Assembly (NCBI GenBank): GCA_036271855.1 | Contig: DATAZV010000172.1 | Coordinates: forward strand, 1 to 14,933 | Length of the DNA: 14,933 nucleotides | Source of the DNA: JAQGMJ01 sp036271855 | GTDB lineage: Bacteria; Pseudomonadota; Gammaproteobacteria; Burkholderiales; JAEUOS01 | Direction: 5' to 3' | Shown: piece after piece, positions 1-6,201 of the stretch | How the letters are laid out: the number at the start of each line of letters is the position of its first letter | Position numbering within the stretch: position 1 is the first letter of the stretch | The notes under the pieces: model-generated | Told to the model about the DNA's origin: nothing | Seen by the model: only the letters and a program-made list of their open reading frames with translations | Database searches by the model: none | Translations under genes and position numbers: made by a program

Positions 1-1506
1 GTCGCCCTGCGCGCAATCGTAGCGCAGGCGCCGCTGTGCCGCGCGGCTGCGCGCCTTCGCCACTTCGGCGCCGTAGGGCAGGCGCCCGGTGAGCATCTGG
101 TAGGCGATCACGCCCAGCGAAAACAGGTCGGAGCGCGGCGAACCGCCCTCGCCGAGAAAATATTCCGGCGCGGTGTACTGGGCCGTTCCCAATATGTCCT
201 CGTCCGTCCCGGGCGGGGCGGTCTCGGCCAGGCCGGCGACGCGGGCGGAGGCGAAGTCGATGATCTTTACCGTGCCGGTGGCGTCGATCAGGATGTTCGC
301 CGGCCGCAAGTCCTGGTGCAGCATTTCCAGCCGGTGAAAGGCGAGCAGGCCGCGGGCAATCTGCTCGACGATGCCGCGCACCGTCTCCAGGGCCGGCGCG
401 GGGTGGTCGATCATCCATTGCGCCAGCGACTGGCCGTCGATGAATTCGCTGGCGACGTAGAGGTAGTTGCGCTTGCGCACCGGGGTGCCGGCCTTGAGCA
501 CGTGCGCATTGTCGATGCGCCTTGCCACCCACTCCTCGAGCATGAAGCGCTCCAGGTAGAGGGGATCGCCGCGCAGGTCGATCGATGGAATTTTCAGCGC
601 CACTTTCTCGCCTGTATCGTTGTCGACGGCGAGGTAGACGTGGCTGCGGCTGCTGGCGTGCAGTTCCTTGACGATGCGGTAGCCGTCGAAATCCATCCGC
701 GCTTCCAGCAGCGGCGGCAATTGCAGGCCGGCCAGCTGCTGCTGGATTTCGTCGGCGCCGCGTTCCGGCAGTGCGTCGATGCGGATGATCTGTACCGTGA
801 GGTTATCCGGGCTGCCGCGCCGCGCTGCCTCGGCGACGATCTCCTGCGCGGCGGTGTCGAGATCCACCCCGGGAACGGCGAGGGCGGCGGCAATGGCGCC
901 GGCGACGAAGTCGGCCTCGACGTATTCATGCACCCCGTCGGTGGCGAGCACGAACACGTCGCCGACTTCGACCTGCAGCGCCTGGTAGTCGATTTCCACC
1001 CGCGGCCCCACGCCCAGCGCACGGCCGAGATGGCTTTGCCCGGGCGAAACCCAGATGCGGTGGTCGGTGGTCAGTTGCTCCAGGCTTTGGCCGCTGAGGC
1101 GAAAAATGCGCGCGTCGCCGACATGGAACAGGTGCGCGGTGGCGGACTTGAGCACCAGCGCGCTGAAGGTGCAGACATAGCCGCGGTCCTTGTCGTAGCG
1201 GCCCTGGCTTTGCTGGGTCTGCGCATGCAGCCAGGAATTGACGGCGGCCAGCACGCGCTCGGCGGAGGTCTTGACCGACCAGGCGTCGGAGGTGCAGTAA
1301 TAGTCTTCGAGAAAACCGCCGACCGCCGCCTGGCTGGCGATGTCGCTGACGGCGCTGCTGCCGATACCGTCGGCCAGCGCGATGGCGATGCCCTTGGTGT
1401 CGAGCAGGGGCTGCACGGGGACATACAGGCCGTGGAAGTCCTGGTTGACCTCCTTGCGCCCCCGCTCGGAACACTGTCCCGCCGATATTTTCAGTTCACT
1501 GGACAT
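1..1506 (-). CDS. Bifunctional PP2C phosphatase / Ser-Thr protein kinase (partial, C-terminus beyond window)
   Basis: The frame is open from an ATG at 1506 to the left edge (502 residues seen), so the C-terminus is missing. Residues about 1-245 form a PP2C-type phosphatase with its metal-binding aspartates: NQD (D23), ADG (D46), TDG (D190) and PDN (D234). Residues about 275-500 form a Ser/Thr kinase with the ALK lysine (K305), HQDLRPANI (catalytic D399) and a YTAPEYF activation segment. Two kinase motifs are degenerate: the Gly-rich loop (HASSRSHVY) lacks the usual glycines, and DFG reads DFA (D417-A419). It would add and remove phosphate on Ser/Thr of unknown cytoplasmic targets. It lies 60 bases downstream of the nitrite/formate channel gene, same strand, with no hairpin between, so an operon is likely. 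From memory, a similar kinase gene (PA1782) sits among the nitrate-assimilation genes of Pseudomonas aeruginosa. The ribosome site is weak (GCGAG). The domain calls are firm; the role in nitrate metabolism is inferred. Confidence 0.9.
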   Translation of the reverse strand, partial: MSSELKISAGQCSERGRKEVNQDFHGLYVPVQPLLDTKGIAIALADGIGSSAVSDIASQAAVGGFLEDYYCTSDAWSVKTSAERVLAAVNSWLHAQTQQSQGRYDKDRGYVCTFSALVLKSATAHLFHVGDARIFRLSGQSLEQLTTDHRIWVSPGQSHLGRALGVGPRVEIDYQALQVEVGDVFVLATDGVHEYVEADFVAGAIAAALAVPGVDLDTAAQEIVAEAARRGSPDNLTVQIIRIDALPERGADEIQQQLAGLQLPPLLEARMDFDGYRIVKELHASSRSHVYLAVDNDTGEKVALKIPSIDLRGDPLYLERFMLEEWVARRIDNAHVLKAGTPVRKRNYLYVASEFIDGQSLAQWMIDHPAPALETVRGIVEQIARGLLAFHRLEMLHQDLRPANILIDATGTVKIIDFASARVAGLAETAPPGTDEDILGTAQYTAPEYFLGEGGSPRSDLFSLGVIAYQMLTGRLPYGAEVAKARSRAAQRRLRYDCAQGD

Positions 1507-1566
1507 CGCTCGCGCCGGATCGCCCCGCCCCCGGCATTGGGAGCGGGCGCCCTATTCTGACGCGAA

Positions 1567-2379
1567 TCAGGCGGGCGTGCGTTTCGGCGCGGTCCTGATG
1601 TGGGTGGCGTAGAGGGTCAGGCCGGTGAAGGCGAGGCCGCCGACCAGGTTGCCCAGCACGGTGGGCAGTTCGTTCCAGATGAAATAGTCCATCCACGAAA
1701 ACGCGCCGCCCATGAACAATGCCGCGGGGAACAGGAACATGTTGACCACCGAGTGTTCGAAGGCCATGCCGAAGAACAGCATGATCGGCATCCACATGGC
1801 GATCACCTTGCCCGACACCGAGGTGGAGATCATCGCGCCGACCACGCCGGTGGAGACCATCCAGTTGCACAGCATGCCGCGGATGAACAGGGTGAGCATG
1901 CCGGCGGCGCCGAATTTTTCGTAGCCGAGGGTGCGCGCCACGCCGATGCCGGCGATCACCTTGCCGACCTTGTCGGGTTCCTGCGAAAAGCCGAAGGTGA
2001 AGACGATCGACATCAGGATCGCCACCGTCAGGGCGCCGGCGAAGTTGCCGATGAACACAAGGCCCCAGTTCTTCAGCACCCCGCCGATGGTCACGCCGGG
2101 GCGCTTGTCGATCAGCGCCAGCGGGGTGAGGACGAAAACGCCGGTGAGCAGGTCGAAGCCCAGCAGGTAGAGCATGCAAAAGCCCACCGGAAAGAGGATG
2201 GCGCCGATGATCGGAAAGCCGGTCTGTACCGAAACGCTCACCGCGAACACCGCCGCCAGCGCGAGGATGGCGCCGGCCATGTAGGCACGGATCAGCGTGT
2301 CCCGGGTTGCCATGAATATTTTGGATTCGCCCGCATCCACCATCTTGGTGACGAATTCCGCTGGTGCCAGATAAGACAT
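1567..2379 (-). CDS. Formate/nitrite transporter family channel (FocA/NirC type)
   Basis: A 270-residue protein, the usual length of the pentameric FNT channels that pass formate, nitrite or related small anions across the inner membrane. Six hydrophobic stretches are visible. Family motifs are present: the first half-helix/loop (LLGFDLLTGVF) and the second signature FEHSVVNM, whose histidine falls at residue 209, the same number as the central His of FocA as I remember it. The start ATG is clear, with a strong Shine-Dalgarno (AAGGGAGA) about 8 bases upstream. It is divergent from a nitrate ABC-transport operon and upstream of a PP2C-kinase gene, which favours nitrite (NirC-like) over formate as substrate; this is inference from context. 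A sigma-54 promoter and a terminator-like hairpin in its leader suggest nitrogen control with attenuation. Confidence 0.93.
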   Translation of the reverse strand: MSYLAPAEFVTKMVDAGESKIFMATRDTLIRAYMAGAILALAAVFAVSVSVQTGFPIIGAILFPVGFCMLYLLGFDLLTGVFVLTPLALIDKRPGVTIGGVLKNWGLVFIGNFAGALTVAILMSIVFTFGFSQEPDKVGKVIAGIGVARTLGYEKFGAAGMLTLFIRGMLCNWMVSTGVVGAMISTSVSGKVIAMWMPIMLFFGMAFEHSVVNMFLFPAALFMGGAFSWMDYFIWNELPTVLGNLVGGLAFTGLTLYATHIRTAPKRTPA

Positions 2380-2406
2380 GCTGATCTCCCTTGATTAGCG
2401 ATTGAT

Positions 2407-2464
2407 AAAAAAATAAGCGCCCACCTTCGCGCCCCCACTATGTGAGGGCCGCGAAGGTGGACGC
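2407..2464 (-). terminator. Intrinsic terminator/attenuator inside the nitrite-channel leader
   Basis: Two perfect 11-base arms (2450-2460 and 2421-2431, CCACCTTCGCG/CGCGAAGGTGG) are extended outward by GCG/CGC (2462-2464 and 2417-2419) and inward by CCC/GGG and CAC/GTG, about 20 paired bases in all with a TAT loop. On the minus strand the stem is followed within a few bases by seven consecutive U (2413-2407). That is a textbook intrinsic terminator, yet it lies only 27 bases before the channel gene's ATG and downstream of its sigma-54 promoter, with no other minus-strand gene to terminate. It is therefore best read as a leader attenuator that must be bypassed for expression. Confidence 0.8.
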
Positions 2465-2545
2465 CGTTATCCTTGAATCTCGATTTGCAATGCGCGTTCT
2501 TTCCCGGTGCGAAGGGCCGCCGTTGGCACTCCCTGCGCCGACAAA

Positions 2546-2562
2546 AGCACATATCGCGCCAA
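2546..2562 (-). promoter_or_regulatory. Sigma-54 promoter for the nitrite-channel operon
   Basis: Read on the minus strand the sequence is TTGGCGCGATATGTGCT. It matches the sigma-54 consensus YTGGCACGRNNNTTGCW at all but two defined positions, with exact GG-N10-GC spacing (GG at 2560-2559, GC at 2548-2547). The predicted transcription start is near 2535, giving a leader of about 155 bases before the ATG at 2379. Sigma-54 promoters need an activator, and NtrC is the usual one for nitrogen genes. The match is seen; use in the cell is inferred. Confidence 0.7.
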
Positions 2563-2900
2563 CCGGGGCGCATCGGCCGGCGCATGCGGCGGGAGGCGGC
2601 GCGCCCGCCCTCGCACCGCGCCCAAAGTAGGGCATGGGCGCGCTCGCCTGATTGCGTTTGGTGCGCGGGCGCGGGAATCTAAGCCGGTGCGCCACCGCCG
2701 CTCCATGCACCGTCAGCGCACGCCGGATTTGTATACAGCGCGTGCCATGGCTGCCTCACTTCGCCGCGGCCACGCGAGGCATCACAGGCCAGGGTGCGCC
2801 GGGTGCCCGCCCCTCGCCATATAGAAGCACGGCGCCACCACCCACACCAGCTCCACCGATTGCCTGGCTTTGTAAACCCTTTAATGTGCAGCGCATCAAA

Positions 2901-2917
2901 TTGGCATAAGGGTTGCT
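2901..2917 (+). promoter_or_regulatory. Sigma-54 promoter for the nitrate-transport operon
   Basis: The sequence TTGGCATAAGGGTTGCT matches the sigma-54 consensus YTGGCACGRNNNTTGCW except at two positions, with GG at 2903-2904 and GC at 2915-2916 (N10 between). Transcription would start near 2928, leaving a leader of about 112 bases before the ATG at 3040. Together with the minus-strand element at 2546-2562 it gives the two nitrate/nitrite operons divergent sigma-54 control. An activator site was not identified. Confidence 0.75.
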
Positions 2918-2933
2918 CCTTGTAGCAACGGCA

Positions 2934-2951
2934 CCTCTCAACGAAGAGAGG
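2934..2951 (+). promoter_or_regulatory. ANTAR-like hexaloop hairpin in the nitrate-transport leader
   Basis: A perfect 6-base-pair stem (CCTCTC/GAGAGG) closes a six-base loop, AACGAA, with A at loop position 1 and G at position 4. That is the signature of RNA hairpins bound by ANTAR antiterminators (NasR, NasT, AmiR), which control nitrate-assimilation leaders in other bacteria. It sits about 6 bases after the predicted transcription start. A second hairpin with a 6-base stem lies just upstream (2912-2929, loop CCTTGT) but overlaps the promoter -12 element, so it may not be transcribed. No ANTAR gene lies in the window. Confidence 0.4.
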
Positions 2952-2974
2952 TTCTTGAACAAGGGTGTTTTCCC

Positions 2975-2991
2975 CGCACAAAAGCTGTGCG
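2975..2991 (+). promoter_or_regulatory. Second leader hairpin before the nitrate-binding protein gene
   Basis: A perfect 6-base-pair stem (CGCACA/TGTGCG) has a loop of AAAGC. It partly overlaps a competing stem GCGCG-GCT-CGCGC (2989-3001) that is followed by CTTTGTT, so the two structures exclude each other. This could be an antiterminator/terminator pair, but the T tract is poor and the call is tentative. Confidence 0.3.
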
Positions 2992-3039
2992 CGGCTCGCG
3001 CCTTTGTTGCTTCCACTCAACCCTGGAAACGTCAGCGCC

Positions 3040-4326
3040 ATGAAACCGCAGAAGCCTGTCACACCTCCCGCAGTAACGGCAGTTGCCAACGAAGGCCGCC
3101 GCTCCCTCCTGAAAAATGCCGGGGTTCTCTCCGGCGCCGGCCTGATGGGCATGCTCACGCCGGGCTTGCGCGGCGCGGTCTACGCCGCCGGCAGCGACGC
3201 TCCAGAGAAAAAGGAAGTCAAGGTCGGATTCATTCCGCTCACCGATTGCGCCTCCGTGGTGATGGCCTCGGTGATGAAGTTCGACGAGAAATACGGCATC
3301 AAGATCATTCCCTCCAAGGAAGCCTCCTGGGCTTCGGTGCGCGACAAGCTGGTGAATGGTGAACTGGACGCGGCCCACGTGCTCTACGGCCTGATCTACG
3401 GCGTGCACATGGGCGCCGGCGGCCCGAAGAAGGACATGTCGGTACTGATGGCGATCAACAACAACGGCCAGGCCATCTCCCTTTCGCGCAAGCTCTACGA
3501 CAAGGGCGTGAAGGACGGCGCCTCGCTGAAAAAGCTGATGGTCACCGAAAAACGCGAATACACCTTCGCGCAGACCTTCCCCACCGGCACCCACGCCATG
3601 TGGCTCTACTACTGGCTGGCGGCCAACGACATCGACCCGTTCCGGGACGACAAGGCGATCGTGGTGCCGCCGCCGCAGATGGTGGCCAACATGCGCGTCG
3701 GCGCGATGGACGGCTGCTGCGTCGGCGAACCCTGGAACAACCGCGCCATCGTCGACAACGTCGGCTTCACGGTCGAGACTTCGCAGGGCATCTGGAAGGA
3801 CCATCCGGAAAAGGTCCTCGGCACCAGCGCCGAGTGGGTGCAGAAAAACCCCAACACCGCGCGCGCCATGACGGCCGCCGTGCTCGAGGCCAGCCGCTGG
3901 ATCGATTCGTCGCTGTCGAACCGCCAGAAGACGGCGCAGACCATCGCCGACCGCTCCTATGTGAATACCGATGCCGAGGTGATCGTCGCGCGCATGCTCG
4001 GGCGCTACGACAACGGTATCGGCAAGAAGTGGGACGACCCCGACTACATGAAGTTCTTCAATGACGGCGCGGTGAACTACCCCTACCTGTCGGACGGCAT
4101 GTGGTTCCTCACCCAGCATCGCCGCTGGGGCCTGCTCAAGAGCGAGCCGGATTATCTCGCCGCCGCCAAGCAGGTCAATCGCATCGACATCTACAAGGAA
4201 GCCGCGGCGATGGTGAAGGTCTCGCTGCCGAAGTCCGACTTCCGCACCAGCAAGCTGATCGACGGCACGGTGTGGGACGGGAAAGACCCGAAGAAGTACG
4301 CTGCCAGCTTCAAGATCCACGCCTGA
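3040..4326 (+). CDS. nrtA: Nitrate ABC transporter substrate-binding protein, NrtA/CmpA family, Tat-exported
   Basis: A 428-residue periplasmic binding protein of the NrtA/CmpA/NasF family that captures nitrate (or related anions) for the ABC importer encoded next. The N-terminus has a twin-arginine signal: RRSLLK at 20-25, a hydrophobic stretch to about 43 and a plausible AxA-type cleavage near 47-50. There is no lipobox cysteine, unlike cyanobacterial NrtA as I know it. Family-typical segments include FPTGTHAMWLYYWLAANDIDP in mid-protein and VGEPWNNRAIV. The ATG at 3040 is chosen because it leaves a complete Tat signal; the frame stays open upstream to 2965, but that part overlaps the leader. 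GGAAA about 10 bases upstream is a modest ribosome site. It is first gene of a sigma-54-driven operon. The Tat signal argues against it being the cytoplasmic nitrate-sensing paralogue NasS. Nitrate against nitrite, cyanate or bicarbonate cannot be settled from sequence alone. Confidence 0.93.
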   Translation: MKPQKPVTPPAVTAVANEGRRSLLKNAGVLSGAGLMGMLTPGLRGAVYAAGSDAPEKKEVKVGFIPLTDCASVVMASVMKFDEKYGIKIIPSKEASWASVRDKLVNGELDAAHVLYGLIYGVHMGAGGPKKDMSVLMAINNNGQAISLSRKLYDKGVKDGASLKKLMVTEKREYTFAQTFPTGTHAMWLYYWLAANDIDPFRDDKAIVVPPPQMVANMRVGAMDGCCVGEPWNNRAIVDNVGFTVETSQGIWKDHPEKVLGTSAEWVQKNPNTARAMTAAVLEASRWIDSSLSNRQKTAQTIADRSYVNTDAEVIVARMLGRYDNGIGKKWDDPDYMKFFNDGAVNYPYLSDGMWFLTQHRRWGLLKSEPDYLAAAKQVNRIDIYKEAAAMVKVSLPKSDFRTSKLIDGTVWDGKDPKKYAASFKIHA

Positions 4327-4337
4327 TGGGAAACAGC

Positions 4338-5282
4338 ATGAGCGCCGTACTCCCCGTCAAGGACGCCGGGAGCCCACCCGTGGGCCTCGCCGACATCAGC
4401 AAGCCCGTGGCCGCGCAAGCGGCGGCGCCAGTTGCTGCCGCGCCCGCAATGGCGCCGGCCGCTGTCATGCCGGCGGCGGCGCATACGCCCAGCGCCCGCC
4501 TGGTGCTGGCGCGGCGCCGCGCGCGCGCGATGCGCGTCATCGCTCCCCTGCTGGGCTTCGCCATGTTCGTGCTGATCTGGCAGGTGATCTCGCACAGCGG
4601 CGGCGGCCAGTTGCCCGGCCCGGCCAAGGTGTGGGTCTCGGCGGTCGAAGTGTTCTCCGACCCGTTCTACATCAAGGGACCGAACGACCAGGGCATCGGC
4701 TGGAACATCATTTCCTCGCTCAAGCGCGTGGGCATCGGCTTCGGCCTGGCGGCGGTGATCGGCATCCCGCTGGGCTTCATGATCGGCCGCTTCCAGTTCC
4801 TCAGCCACATGACCTCGCCGATCATCAGCCTGCTCAGGCCGGTGTCGCCGCTGGCCTGGCTTCCTATCGGGTTACTCGTTTTCAAGGCCGCCAACCCGGC
4901 AGCGATCTGGACCATTTTCATCTCCAGCATCTGGCCGATGATCATCAACACGGCGATGGGCGTGCGGCAGATTCCAGCCGACTACATGAACGTCGCCAAG
5001 GTGCTCAACCTGTCCGAATGGAAAGTGTTCACCAAGATATTGTTTCCGGCGGTGCTGCCCTTCGTGCTCACCGGCGTGCGCCTGGCCATCGGCGTGGCCT
5101 GGCTGGTGATCGTCGCCGCCGAAATGCTCACCGGCGGCACCGGCATCGGCTTCTGGGTGTGGGACGAATGGAACAACCTCAACGTGCAGCACATCATCAT
5201 TGCCATTTTCGTCGTCGGCATTGTCGGCCTGCTGCTGGAAAACGCGCTGATGCTCCTCGCACGCCGCTTCGAATACAAGTAG
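4338..5282 (+). CDS. nrtB: Nitrate ABC transporter permease
   Basis: A 314-residue inner-membrane permease of the BPD_transp_1 family. The transmembrane core (about residues 75-310) contains the cytoplasmic EAA-type loop that contacts the ATPase (AKVLNLSEWKVFTKILFPAVLP; Ala, Gly-equivalent and LP positions recognisable) and an RPVSPLAWLPIGLL segment typical of nitrate/sulfonate/taurine permeases. The start is taken at 4338, which has GGGAAA a few bases upstream. An in-frame ATG at 4326 overlapping the nrtA stop (TGATG) is possible but lacks a ribosome site. The first 55 residues are an unusual Ala/Pro-rich tail ahead of a basic cluster (ARRRARAMR) and the first membrane helix. The gene is translationally close to nrtA and 13 bases from the ATPase gene. 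Confidence 0.93.
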   Translation: MSAVLPVKDAGSPPVGLADISKPVAAQAAAPVAAAPAMAPAAVMPAAAHTPSARLVLARRRARAMRVIAPLLGFAMFVLIWQVISHSGGGQLPGPAKVWVSAVEVFSDPFYIKGPNDQGIGWNIISSLKRVGIGFGLAAVIGIPLGFMIGRFQFLSHMTSPIISLLRPVSPLAWLPIGLLVFKAANPAAIWTIFISSIWPMIINTAMGVRQIPADYMNVAKVLNLSEWKVFTKILFPAVLPFVLTGVRLAIGVAWLVIVAAEMLTGGTGIGFWVWDEWNNLNVQHIIIAIFVVGIVGLLLENALMLLARRFEYK

Positions 5283-5295
5283 AGAAAATACACTC

Positions 5296-6132
5296 ATGGT
5301 TCCCATCACCCAAGCCCCCAAGCCCGCGATGATCAAGGACCCGTCGCGCTACCTGCAGGTAGCGCGCGCGGGCATGGTGTTCGACACCAACGACGGCGAC
5401 TTCGTCGCCCTGCGCGACATCGACCTCGACATCGCGCGCGGCGAATTCGTCTCCCTGATCGGCCACTCCGGCTGCGGCAAGTCCACCCTGCTCAACCTGG
5501 TCGCCGGCCTCACCCACCCCACCTCAGGCTCGCTGTTGTGTGCCGAGCGCGAGATCACCGGCCCCGGCCCGGACCGCGGCGTGGTGTTCCAGAACCACTC
5601 CCTGCTGCCCTGGTTCACCTGCTTTGACAACGTCTACCTGGCGGTGGAGCGCGTGTTCGGCGCCCGCGAGCCGAAGGAAAAGCTGAAGGAGCGCACCCAC
5701 GCCGCATTGAAGCTGGTGGGCCTGTCGCACGCCGAGGTCAAGCGCCCCGGCGAAATCTCCGGCGGCATGAAGCAGCGCGTCGGCATCGCCCGCGCCCTGG
5801 CGATGGAACCCAACATGCTGCTGCTGGACGAACCCTTCGGCGCGCTCGATGCACTCACCCGCGCCCACCTGCAGGACGAACTGATGCGCATCGTCGGCGA
5901 AACCGGCAGCACCGTGCTGATGGTCACCCATGATGTGGACGAAGCCGTGCTGCTGTCGGACCGCATCGTCATGATGACCAACGGCCCGGCCGCCACCATC
6001 GGCGAAATCCTCCATGTGCCGCTGCCGCGCCCGCGCGACCGCCTGGCCCTGACGCACGACGACACCTATATCGACTGTCGCACCGCGGTGCTGGAATTCC
6101 TCTACCAGAAGCAGCGCAAGATGGCCGCATAG
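5296..6132 (+). CDS. nrtD: Nitrate ABC transporter ATP-binding protein
   Basis: A 278-residue ABC ATPase that powers the permease encoded upstream. All motifs are intact: Walker A GHSGCGKST (56-64), Q-loop FQN (98-100), signature SGGMKQR (155-161), Walker B LLLDEP (175-180), D-loop ALD (183-185) and the switch histidine in VTHD (H212). It is a single-domain protein like NrtD/NasD and lacks the C-terminal binding-protein domain of NrtC. The C-terminal PRPRDR segment is typical of the nitrate/taurine ATPase group. The start lies 13 bases after the nrtB stop, with a weak GAGA ribosome site. The 69 bases to the next gene show no terminator, so the signalling genes that follow are probably co-transcribed. 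Confidence 0.94.
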   Translation: MVPITQAPKPAMIKDPSRYLQVARAGMVFDTNDGDFVALRDIDLDIARGEFVSLIGHSGCGKSTLLNLVAGLTHPTSGSLLCAEREITGPGPDRGVVFQNHSLLPWFTCFDNVYLAVERVFGAREPKEKLKERTHAALKLVGLSHAEVKRPGEISGGMKQRVGIARALAMEPNMLLLDEPFGALDALTRAHLQDELMRIVGETGSTVLMVTHDVDEAVLLSDRIVMMTNGPAATIGEILHVPLPRPRDRLALTHDDTYIDCRTAVLEFLYQKQRKMAA

Positions 6133-6201
6133 AGGAAAACCCTTCGCACAACACATCCACCGAGATTTTCGCTGGGGAGATTCAACCAGGAACACCGCAC
6201 C

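Larger units (their letters stand above)
2380..3039. other. Divergent control region between nitrite-channel and nitrate-transport operons, no gene
   Basis: This is the only stretch above 300 bases without a gene. Open frames here are short, GC-driven and mutually overlapping, with no recognisable domain. It holds a sigma-54 element on each strand (2546-2562 minus, 2901-2917 plus), a minus-strand hairpin with U tract (2407-2464), and leader hairpins on the plus strand (2934-2951, 2975-2991). The middle (about 2565-2880) is where an enhancer protein such as NtrC would be expected to bind. It contains several short palindromes (for example CGGTG-CGC-CACCG at 2685-2697, and GCACGC/GCGTGC arms at 2718-2723 and 2740-2745), but I see no clean NtrC consensus. 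Confidence 0.75.

Noticed and set aside
316..1560. A 414-residue plus-strand open frame over the PP2C-kinase gene
   Set aside because: The minus-strand frame has all PP2C and kinase motifs; the plus frame is low-complexity antisense.
2523..2539. A third sigma-54-like element on the plus strand (TTGGCACTCCCTGCGCC)
   Set aside because: The -24 half is perfect but the -12 half reads GCGC, not TTGC, and it lies 500 bases from the nearest plus-strand gene, overlapping the minus-strand transcript start.
2706..2720. Possible NtrC binding site (TGCACC...GCGCA)
   Set aside because: The right half is poor and the spacer is 3 bases, not the usual 5, so it does not meet the consensus.
2442..2909. Several overlapping 60-100-residue open frames in the divergent control region
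   Set aside because: They overlap one another on both strands, are Arg/Ala/Pro-rich as expected from GC bias, lack ribosome sites and domains, and cover the promoter and hairpin elements.
2938..4320. A 460-residue minus-strand frame over the nitrate-binding protein gene
   Set aside because: No domain, and it conflicts with the well-supported Tat-signal binding protein on the plus strand.
3040..4326. The binding protein as the cytoplasmic nitrate sensor NasS
   Set aside because: A clear Tat signal peptide and the adjacent permease and ATPase genes make it a periplasmic transport component.
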